This document shows positions 56,429-64,000 of a DNA stretch of 64,000 nucleotides, in pieces. Where the stretch lies: the NCBI GenBank assembly GCA_903928345.1, contig CAIYQO010000135.1, forward strand, positions 1 through 64,000. Reading direction: 5' to 3'. The notes below the pieces were generated by a model. That model worked only from the letters and a program-made list of their open reading frames with translations, searched no databases and was not told the origin of the DNA. How positions within the stretch are numbered: the first letter of the stretch is position 1; every line of letters starts with the position of its first letter. The translations under genes were made by a program, and so were the position numbers. This DNA is from an uncultured bacterium. Its GTDB lineage: Bacteria; Armatimonadota; Hebobacteria; CAIYQO01.

Positions 56429-57555
56429 AAACCTATCGTGTCGGCATCATCGGCGTCGGCTTTATCGGCAAGGTGCACGCCTACGGGCACCTCAACCTTC
56501 CGTTGTTTTACGATCCGCTGCCGTTCCGCACGCACATCACCCACGTGTGCACCTCGCGGGTCGAGACAGCGGAGAAGGCGTGCCTGACCCTCGGCGCCGA
56601 CGTGGCGACCACGGATTTCCGCGCCATCACCGAGAACCCCGACATCGACATCGTGCACATTTGCACGCCGAACAACCGGCACCTGGAGGCGCTGCTCTCC
56701 GCGATGGCGGCGGGGAAGCACATCTACTGCGACAAACCACTGGTGGCTGACCTGGACGAGGCCGCGGCCATCGCGGCGGCGCTGCCCGCCTACACCGGCA
56801 CGGCGCAGATGACGCTGCAGAACCGCTTCTTCCCCGCGACGCTGCACGCGCGGCAGTTGGTGGACGAAGGCTTCCTCGGGCAACCGCTGGAGTTCCGCGC
56901 CGCCTACCTGCACGCCGGCAGCGCCGATCCCACGGCGCCGTTGAAGTGGAAGCTCGCCGCCGAAGCGGGCGGGGGGGTGATCGCCGACCTGGGTTCGCAC
57001 GTGTTCGACCTGGTGCACTACCTGCTCGGTGACTACGCCGAGGTGAACGCCTGCACGCGCATCGCCTATTCACAGCGCCCGTCGGCGGACGACCCGAACT
57101 CGCTGGTGCCGGTGACCGCGGAGGACTGCGTGATGCTCACCGCGCGCATGGCATCCGGCGCGCTGGGACAGATCGAAGCGACCAAGCTCGCCACCGGCAC
57201 CGAGGACGAATTGCGCGTCGAAATCCACGGTACCCTCGGTGCGCTTCGCTTCAACACGATGGACCCGCACCACCTGGAGGCCTTCGACGCCCGCGCGGCG
57301 GACAGCCCCATCGGCGGGCGACGCGGGTGGACGCACATCGACACCGGACAGCGCTACCCCAAACCCGGCGGCTTCCCCTCGCCAAAGAACGCCATCGGCT
57401 GGATGCGCGCGCACATGGCCTGCCTGTACAACTTCCTCGCCGCCGTCGACGCCGGCGTCCCCGCGGAGCCCGGCCTGGCGCAGGGACTTTACTTGCAGCG
57501 GTTGATGGCGCGGGTGAAGGAGTCCGATGCGCGAAAGGCGTGGGTGACGGTATGA
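56425..57555 (+). CDS. Gfo/Idh/MocA family oxidoreductase
   Basis: RVGIIGVGFIGKVHAYG; DIDIVHICTPNNRHLEALLSAMAAGKHIYCDKPLVADLDEA. Confidence 0.95.
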   Translation: MKTYRVGIIGVGFIGKVHAYGHLNLPLFYDPLPFRTHITHVCTSRVETAEKACLTLGADVATTDFRAITENPDIDIVHICTPNNRHLEALLSAMAAGKHIYCDKPLVADLDEAAAIAAALPAYTGTAQMTLQNRFFPATLHARQLVDEGFLGQPLEFRAAYLHAGSADPTAPLKWKLAAEAGGGVIADLGSHVFDLVHYLLGDYAEVNACTRIAYSQRPSADDPNSLVPVTAEDCVMLTARMASGALGQIEATKLATGTEDELRVEIHGTLGALRFNTMDPHHLEAFDARAADSPIGGRRGWTHIDTGQRYPKPGGFPSPKNAIGWMRAHMACLYNFLAAVDAGVPAEPGLAQGLYLQRLMARVKESDARKAWVTV

Positions 57556-58835
57556 CGATCCTGGCCCTCGACCTCGGCTCGACGAGCTTTAAAGCCGCCC
57601 TCTTCACCCACGACCTGCAACGGATCGGCGAAGGCGAGGGACGGCTGACGCACGTCTACCCAGGACCGGGGCAGGTCGAGTTGCCCGTAGACGAGGTGAC
57701 GCGGGCCTTCACCACCTGCGTGGGGAGTGCCCTCGGCGACCGGGATTGCCGGGAGATCACCGCCGTGGCCATCACCAGTCAGGCACAGACCTTCACGGTG
57801 GTCAACGCCGAAGGGACACCGCGCACGCCGTTCTATAGTTGGCAGGACGCGCGCGCGCTGCCCACCTGCGATGCCTTGCGCGGCACCCCTTTCGCGGAAG
57901 CAGTCGGCGCGCAGACGAGCTTCAACGCGCTGCTACCCTCGCTGCAACTGGCGATGCTGCTGCACCTGACACAAGAAGACCCCACGGCCCCGACCGACCG
58001 CGTGATGCCGCTGCCCGCGTACCTGGTCTCCTTGCTGAATGGGCAGGCGTATTGCACCGATGCCAACCTGGCGGGCATGAGCGGGCTGTATGCCGTGCCG
58101 CAAGGTGACTGGTGGGCGGAGGCGCTGGCGGCGTGCGGCCTGACACGCGCGCAACTGCCGGCGCTGGTGGACATCGGCGCGGTGGGGGCAACGACGGCGG
58201 ACGAAGCGCGCGTCTTCGGGATCGCGCCGGGCGTGCCGGTGATCCTCGCCGGCAATGACCAGACGACGGGTGCCTACGGTGCCGAGGTGCATGCGCGCGG
58301 CGGGTTGCTGGTCACGTTAGGTACGGCATTGGTGGCCTACCGGGTGTGCAACACGCTGCCCGCGCCGCTGCCGACGGGCGTCTCCGCGCGCGGGCCGTAT
58401 CCCGGCGGACGCTATTACCAGCTCACCACCGATAGTTGCGGCGGCAACGTGCTCACCTGGGCGGCGCAGGCGCTGGGCTTCGGCGACGACTACCCCGCCT
58501 TCTTCGCGTTGGCGCGCACCGTGCCGGTGGGGAAGGGGCCGACCTTCATGCCCGACCTGCTCTCCGGCGCGGGCGCCTGGCACGGCCTTGGTTTGCAACA
58601 CACACGCGCCGATCTGGCCCGCGCCGTGGTGGACGCCCTCTCCGCCCGCGTGGTCGCATTAGTCCGTCAACTCCATCCCGCGCCCGATGCCCCCATCCTC
58701 GTTGCCGGCGGCGGGAGCCGGCTTGCCGGTTGGTGCGACGAGTTGTCCACCGCCCTCAGTGCGCCGTTGCTTCCCGTCACCGCCGACCCGCTACTCGGTG
58801 CCGCGCGCATGGCTTTACAGACAAGGAGCCGCTGA
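57552..58835 (+). CDS. FGGY-family carbohydrate kinase
   Basis: MTILALDLGSTSFKAALF; FYSWQDARA; VILAGNDQTTGAYGAEV; ILVAGGGSRLAGW; start refined to 57552. Confidence 0.93.
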   Translation: MTILALDLGSTSFKAALFTHDLQRIGEGEGRLTHVYPGPGQVELPVDEVTRAFTTCVGSALGDRDCREITAVAITSQAQTFTVVNAEGTPRTPFYSWQDARALPTCDALRGTPFAEAVGAQTSFNALLPSLQLAMLLHLTQEDPTAPTDRVMPLPAYLVSLLNGQAYCTDANLAGMSGLYAVPQGDWWAEALAACGLTRAQLPALVDIGAVGATTADEARVFGIAPGVPVILAGNDQTTGAYGAEVHARGGLLVTLGTALVAYRVCNTLPAPLPTGVSARGPYPGGRYYQLTTDSCGGNVLTWAAQALGFGDDYPAFFALARTVPVGKGPTFMPDLLSGAGAWHGLGLQHTRADLARAVVDALSARVVALVRQLHPAPDAPILVAGGGSRLAGWCDELSTALSAPLLPVTADPLLGAARMALQTRSR

Positions 58836-60205
58836 TGTCGCAACAACCCCTGCTCGGTTTGGTGCCGATCGGTAAGTTCGTCTTCTCGCATGAGGATGCC
58901 CTGCGCTACAAGGCCCAGGTAGAGAGCCTGCTGCGCGAGATGGGCGTGCGCTTTGTGAACGTGGATGCCGTGCTGCCCGACGGCATGGTGCGCGACCAGC
59001 GGCATGTGGACGCGGTGGTGTCGTATCTGCGCGCGCAGGGGGTGGAGGCGCTCTTCCTGCCGCATTGCAACTTCGGCACCGAAGGCGCGGCGGGGATGAT
59101 CGCGCAGAAGATGGGCCTGCCGACGCTCCTCTGGGGTCCGCGCGACGAGGCGCCCAAGCCGGACGGCTCACGCTACCGCGACTCGCTGTGCGGCCTCTTT
59201 GCCTCCAGCAAGGTGCTGCACAAGCTGGGCGTGCCCTTTACCTACATCGAAAACTGCCGGGTGGAGGACCCCGCGTTGCGCACGGGCATCGACACCTTTC
59301 TGCGCGCCGCCCACGTGGCGCGGCGCGGGATGCGCATCGGGCACATCGGGCAGCGCATCGACTTCTTCTGGACGACCATCGTCAACGAGAGCGAGTTGCT
59401 GGAGCGCTTTGGGGTCGAGATCCTGCCCATCGATATGGTGACCTTCGTGCGCCACGCCAAGGCGCGGACGGCGGGGGACGCGTACCGCGGCGAGATCGCC
59501 CGGCTGCGCGCGGAGTGGGAGGTCGTGGGGCTGGAGGACGCGCACCTGGCGCGTATCCTGGCCGTGCGCGACCAGATGCTGGCCGTCGCCGCCGATCATG
59601 GGCTCGACGGGCTGGCGGTGCAGGACTTCGACTCGTTGGTGGACGAGATGGAGGCGTACTGCTTCCTGGCGAACGGGATGGTGGGGGACACGCTGCCGGT
59701 GTCCATGGAGTCGGACCTGCACGGGGCGGTGAGCAACGTGCTGCTGCACCGGGCAGCTTACGGGGCGCCGGTGTACCTGGCGGACATCACCGTGCGCCAC
59801 CCGGAGGACGACAACGGGGTGCTGCTGTGGCACGCGGGGGCGCCGTTGTCGATGGCCGACCCGGCGGCGCGGAAGCAGTTGGGCTACCACTGGATCCTGC
59901 CCAGCCCCGTCTCCGGCATGCCGCACTTCCCGCTGCGGCAGGGGCCCATCACCGTGGCGCGCTTCGACGGCGACCGCGGCGCCTACGCGCTGGCCGTCGG
60001 CGAGGGGGAGTCGATGGACGGCCCTTTCACCCTCAACAACTACGTCTGGATGCGGGTCGACAACTGGCCGCGCTGGGAGCGCCTGCTCATCGAAGGCCCC
60101 TTCATCCACCACGCCGCCATGACCTACGGCCACCACGGCGCCGCCCTGCTGGAGGCGGTCAAGTACCTGCCGGGGGTTGAAGCGGTGCGGCTGAACGAAA
60201 AGTGA
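58835..60205 (+). CDS. L-fucose/L-arabinose isomerase family protein
   Basis: LGLVPIGKFVFSHEDALRYKAQVESLLREMGVRFVNVDAVLPDG...HIGQRIDFFWTTIVNESELLERFGVEI; start refined to ATG in TGATG at 58835. Confidence 0.85.
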   Translation: MSQQPLLGLVPIGKFVFSHEDALRYKAQVESLLREMGVRFVNVDAVLPDGMVRDQRHVDAVVSYLRAQGVEALFLPHCNFGTEGAAGMIAQKMGLPTLLWGPRDEAPKPDGSRYRDSLCGLFASSKVLHKLGVPFTYIENCRVEDPALRTGIDTFLRAAHVARRGMRIGHIGQRIDFFWTTIVNESELLERFGVEILPIDMVTFVRHAKARTAGDAYRGEIARLRAEWEVVGLEDAHLARILAVRDQMLAVAADHGLDGLAVQDFDSLVDEMEAYCFLANGMVGDTLPVSMESDLHGAVSNVLLHRAAYGAPVYLADITVRHPEDDNGVLLWHAGAPLSMADPAARKQLGYHWILPSPVSGMPHFPLRQGPITVARFDGDRGAYALAVGEGESMDGPFTLNNYVWMRVDNWPRWERLLIEGPFIHHAAMTYGHHGAALLEAVKYLPGVEAVRLNEK

Positions 60206-60252
60206 GGTTAGTGGGGGTGAGAGAAGAATAGTTATTTGGTTATGTTTCCGGC

Positions 60253-60343
60253 GCGCCAAGTCGGGACAGCGACCACTTTTCCGGGTATCGGGTGCAAGGT
60301 CATTCCCGGGCGGGGAAAAGTGGTGGCAGTCCCGACTTGGCGC
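60253..60343. repeat. REP/MITE-like hairpin element, 30-bp arms with 2 mismatches, immediately after the GH95 stop
   Basis: Arms 60253-60282 and 60314-60343; same family as 46888-46979. Confidence 0.9.
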
Positions 60344-62593
60344 TTACGTCAGGGTGCCGTCGAGGGTGATCGACGCTCCTGGGGCGAGGGTCAGGGCGAC
60401 TTCGCGGTCGGCGTGGCGAAGGATGCAGGGGGTGCCGAGGCGTGAGGTGACGGTGACGGTGGTGAGCGTGCTGTTTGCCCAGGCGAAGTCGAGGGTGAAG
60501 CCGCCCCTTGCGCAGAGGCTGCGGACGCTGCCGGTGGGCCAGGCGGCGGGGAGGGTGGGGAGCAGGCGCACTTCGCCGGGGCGGCTTTGCAGCAGCATTT
60601 CGGCGATGCCGGCGGTGCCGCCAAAGTTGCCGTCGATCTGGAAGGGCGGGTGGTCGTCGAAGAGGTTGGGCAGGGTGGATTTGGCCAGCAGCGCCTGCAG
60701 GTGGGCGTAGGCCTGCCCGGCATCGCGCAGGCGCGCCCAGAAGTTGATGATCCACGCGCGGCTCCAGCCGGTGTGCCCCCCTCCGTGCGCCAGGCGGCGC
60801 TCCAGGGTGACGCGCGCGGCCTGCGCCAGCTCCGGCGTGGTATCGGGGGCGATCAGGTCGCCGGGGTAGAGGCCGAAGAGGTGCGAGACGTGGCGGTGGC
60901 CGGGCTCCACCTCGTCAAAATCGTCCGGCCATTCCATGAGCTGCCCCGCTTTGCCGATGCCCGGCTGCGGCAAGCGACAGCGTGCGGCCTCGAAAGCCGC
61001 CCCGTCGGGATCGTCGATGCCCAGCACCGTTGCGGCATCGCGGCAGGCGCGGAAGAGCATGTCGAGGAGCTGGTTGTCCATGCTCGCGCCGGCACAGAGG
61101 GTGCCTTGCTCGCCGTTGGGGAGCACGTAGACGTTCTCCGGCGAGCAGGTGGGGGCGGTGACCAGCCGGCCCCGCGGGTCGGGGGTGAGGAAGTCGAGGA
61201 AGAAGAGGGCGGCCTCCCTGAGCGTCGGGTACGCTTGCGCGAGGAAGTCGCGGTCGCCGGTGTAGGCGAAGTGCTCCCACAGGTGCAGCGACAGCCACGC
61301 GGCGCCCATGGGCCAGAAGGAGGCGGACAGGTTGCGGTCGGTGGGGCAGCAGTCGTGCCAGATGTCGGTGTTGTGGTGACAGACGAAGCCCCGGCAGCCG
61401 TACATCTCCCGCGCGACCAGCCGCCCGGTGACGCGCAGGCCGTCGAGCAAGGCGAAAAGGGGGCCGGTCAGCTCGGGCAGGTTGCACACCTCGGCGGGCC
61501 AGTAGTTCATCTCCGTGTTGATGTTGACGGTGTATTTGCTGCCCCACGACGGAGTGAAGCTGTCGTTCCACACCCCCTGCAGGTTGGCGGGCAGGCTGCC
61601 CGGGCGGCTGCTGGCGATGAGCAGATAGCGCCCGTAGTGGAAGTAGAGGGCGTCGAGACCCGGATCCGCGGCGCCGGCCTGTACGCACGCGAGGCGGGCG
61701 TCGGTGGGCAGCGCGTCGAGCGCCGGGTCGCCGCCCAGCGTAAGGGAAACGCGGTCGAAGTAGGCGCGGTATTCCCGCAGATGGTCGGCGCGAATGGCCT
61801 CCCACCCGCGTTCCGCCGCCTGGATAGCGCGGCTGCGGGCATATCCCGCCGGGTCGGACTCGCGGTAGGAGGTGGCGGCGGTGAGGAGCAGCGTGGCGTC
61901 GTCGGCCCCTTCGACGATCACCGTGTCACCCAGCGTGCGCACCGTGCCACCGTCGACCGTGACGCGCAGGCAGGCGGCGAAGCGCACGCCATGCTCTCCG
62001 CCCGCCGCGCCGGTCATCACCAGGCCGCAACCATCCTCGGGGCGCACGGTGTCGGCATAGCGGCTGGAATAGCTGTCCAGCGGGCCGCGCTGCAGGCGTA
62101 CGCGGAAGGCGATACTGCCGGCCTGATCGGCGGTGAGGCGCATGGCGATAGCTTGATCCGGCTCGCTCGCCAGCACCTCGCGCGTGTAGTGAACGCCGCC
62201 TTGCGTATACGCGATGTGGGCGATGGCGTCGTCGAGGTCGAGGCTGCGCCGATACTCCTCCAGCTCGCCCGCAGGGAAGGTGACGAGCAAGTCGCCCAGC
62301 GGCTCGTAGTGGCGCTGGCTGTCAGGGATGCCGGAGATGGCGTCAACGGTGAGCGCGTGGGCGTCGGCAAGGCGCCCGGCAAAGAGGAGACGGCGGATCT
62401 CCGGCAGCGCCGCCAACGCGTCGGGATTGACGCGGTCGCGCGGGCCACCGCACCAGAGGGAGTCCTCGTTGAGGGCAAGGCGCTCCTCCGCCACGTTGCC
62501 GAAGAGCATTGCGCCCAGGCGGCCACAGCCGAGGGGCAGGGCGCGGGTCCAGTCGGTGTCGGCGGGGTGGGTGTACCAGAGCTCGTGTGTCAT
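60344..62593 (-). CDS. Glycoside hydrolase family 95 (alpha-L-fucosidase-like)
   Basis: ALPLGCGRLGAMLFGNVAEERLALNEDSLWCGGPRDRVNPDA; VNINTEMNYWPAEVCNLPEL; CHHNTDIWHDCCPTD; SPENVY; HRHVSHLFGLYPGDLI. Confidence 0.96.
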   Translation of the reverse strand: MTHELWYTHPADTDWTRALPLGCGRLGAMLFGNVAEERLALNEDSLWCGGPRDRVNPDALAALPEIRRLLFAGRLADAHALTVDAISGIPDSQRHYEPLGDLLVTFPAGELEEYRRSLDLDDAIAHIAYTQGGVHYTREVLASEPDQAIAMRLTADQAGSIAFRVRLQRGPLDSYSSRYADTVRPEDGCGLVMTGAAGGEHGVRFAACLRVTVDGGTVRTLGDTVIVEGADDATLLLTAATSYRESDPAGYARSRAIQAAERGWEAIRADHLREYRAYFDRVSLTLGGDPALDALPTDARLACVQAGAADPGLDALYFHYGRYLLIASSRPGSLPANLQGVWNDSFTPSWGSKYTVNINTEMNYWPAEVCNLPELTGPLFALLDGLRVTGRLVAREMYGCRGFVCHHNTDIWHDCCPTDRNLSASFWPMGAAWLSLHLWEHFAYTGDRDFLAQAYPTLREAALFFLDFLTPDPRGRLVTAPTCSPENVYVLPNGEQGTLCAGASMDNQLLDMLFRACRDAATVLGIDDPDGAAFEAARCRLPQPGIGKAGQLMEWPDDFDEVEPGHRHVSHLFGLYPGDLIAPDTTPELAQAARVTLERRLAHGGGHTGWSRAWIINFWARLRDAGQAYAHLQALLAKSTLPNLFDDHPPFQIDGNFGGTAGIAEMLLQSRPGEVRLLPTLPAAWPTGSVRSLCARGGFTLDFAWANSTLTTVTVTSRLGTPCILRHADREVALTLAPGASITLDGTLT

Positions 62594-64000
62594 ACCCGTA
62601 CTCCCATCTGGTAGGTCATCCGGCCTGCATTGTCGGCGGTGAACTCCTCCGCGCCGTGGTGGACGGTGAAGCGGCCGATGCCTTCGGCGACGATTTCGAT
62701 GCCGTCGGCGGTTTCCGTGACGTGCACGGCGGGGCCGTCGCTGGCGATGCGCAGGTCGGCGGCGGCGAGGGTGGTGCCGTCGAGCAGGGCCAGGGTGCGC
62801 GCGCCGGGGCGTTGCAGCAGCAGGCCGTATTTCCCGTCGAAGGTCACCGCGTCATCCGCATATTGCAAGCCGTGACGGCTGTGGAAGATGCGGTCGTCCA
62901 GGCCGGCTGCCTCTACATGCACGCCAACGGTGCGGTCGCCTGCGTGTAGCGCGGTGGCGGCGAGTTCCTCGCGACCGCCGAAGAGCGGGCGCAGTACGGC
63001 GAGGACGTGGGTGGGCGAGACGGCGCTGAGCTGCAGGTGGCGCATGGCGAAGCACGCCTCGCGCGGCAGGTGGTATTCCAGCGTCGGCAGCGTCTCGACG
63101 GATTCCGCGGTGAAGGTCTGGCCGGGCAGCAACAGTTGCAGGTCGGTGCCGAAGCGCCCGGCGAAGCGGTAGCCATCGACGGCGCTGCCCGTCTCGCCGT
63201 GCGCCACCGCTTGCAGGTGCCAGTGGGTGGGCAGGTCGGGGGGGAGATCCAACTCGTCGTGCAGCACCACGTATTCGTCCTTCACCCAGATCACGGAGCG
63301 CGCGTCCGCCGGATTGGGCTCGTTGAAACGCTGGTAAGCGACATCCACCAACTCGTCGTCGCAAACGTCGCTGAGGAAGACCGGTTCGCCGGGATTCAAC
63401 GCCTTCGGATTCACCCCCTGCGAGAAATCGACGCCGGGGAAGGAGAAGAAGCGCTCGATGTGCCCCGGCGCCAGCGGGGTGTGCACATCGTGGAAGGAGA
63501 GCGTGCTGTGGCGCCACGTCTCGCCGGCCTCGCCGCCGTCGAAGACCAGCGGTTTGCCGTCGGCGAAGAGGATGATGCTCCCCTCGGTGCGGTGATAGCG
63601 GTAGCCGCCCGGCCCGAGTTTGTAGAGGAGGTAGAACTCGTCTTCCTGGGCGAAGTGGCCGCGGAAGATGGCGCCGAACCCCTCCAGGCGGCGGCTTTCC
63701 AGCGATTGCGGCGGCGCGGGGGCCAGGTCGTCGGCGGTGAGGGCGCTGATGAGCAGCGGCATGTTGCCGTGATAGCCGCCGTCGGCGCCGCCCTCCTGGT
63801 AGGCCCAGAGCAGCAGGTCGGCGAAGGCGGGGTCGGTGTCGCGATACACCGCGGCCATCAGCGCGTAGTGCTCGGGCATCCACGGGCCGATGTGCGCGTG
63901 GTCACCCACCGGCGGGATGCGGCGCACCTGGGGGGCGGCGCGGTAACTGGCGTCATCGGTACCCTGGCACATCAGCGAATATGACGACGGGAAGCGCGGG
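62590..64000 (-). CDS. Heparinase II/III-like protein, 5' end cut by the window edge
   Basis: EGFGAIFRGHFAQEDEFYLLYKLGPGGYRYHRTEGSIILFADGKPLVFDGGEAGETWRHSTLSFHDVHTPL; frame stays open upstream of ATG 63972 to the edge. Confidence 0.8.
   Translation of the reverse strand, partial: PRFPSSYSLMCQGTDDASYRAAPQVRRIPPVGDHAHIGPWMPEHYALMAAVYRDTDPAFADLLLWAYQEGGADGGYHGNMPLLISALTADDLAPAPPQSLESRRLEGFGAIFRGHFAQEDEFYLLYKLGPGGYRYHRTEGSIILFADGKPLVFDGGEAGETWRHSTLSFHDVHTPLAPGHIERFFSFPGVDFSQGVNPKALNPGEPVFLSDVCDDELVDVAYQRFNEPNPADARSVIWVKDEYVVLHDELDLPPDLPTHWHLQAVAHGETGSAVDGYRFAGRFGTDLQLLLPGQTFTAESVETLPTLEYHLPREACFAMRHLQLSAVSPTHVLAVLRPLFGGREELAATALHAGDRTVGVHVEAAGLDDRIFHSRHGLQYADDAVTFDGKYGLLLQRPGARTLALLDGTTLAAADLRIASDGPAVHVTETADGIEIVAEGIGRFTVHHGAEEFTADNAGRMTYQMGVRV

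Noticed and set aside
60587-62614. 675-aa plus-strand ORF
   Set aside because: Antisense shadow within the GH95 gene.

Overview
High-GC bacterial chromosomal window. I guess an Armatimonadota- or Planctomycetota-like lineage from gene content, but did not test this. I support about 40 CDS. Left to right: (i) an AT-rich TIR/nucleoside-deoxyribosyltransferase-like gene placed directly behind smc; (ii) two large secreted proteins; (iii) a lytic transglycosylase; (iv) a MacB-type tripartite ABC exporter operon with two tandem TolC-like genes; (v) a PQQ-type beta-propeller and secreted proteins; (vi) a YtxJ bacilliredoxin, PPC/DUF296 and membrane-helix-free GspF-like operon; (vii) very large secreted NHL/CBM9-like and DUF11 proteins; (viii) a membrane protein, alpha-2-macroglobulin and VanW block; (ix) a compact sigma-factor locus flanked by two unannotated micro-ORFs; (x) aconitase; (xi) a histidine-kinase-like protein lacking the phospho-acceptor His; (xii) a DeoR-controlled, translationally coupled sugar-catabolic operon next to a GH95/heparinase-like pair. 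Intergenic DNA carries several families of long inverted repeats. Most of them dock directly onto stop codons, and one family keeps the same asymmetric mismatch in both copies. The signals I rate highest are the sigma-factor/micropeptide operon, the stop-codon-docked hairpin elements, the GNRA-capped double-hairpin element, and the AT-rich putative NAD/nucleotide-hydrolase gene downstream of smc. Function calls come from reading motifs only; no database search was run.
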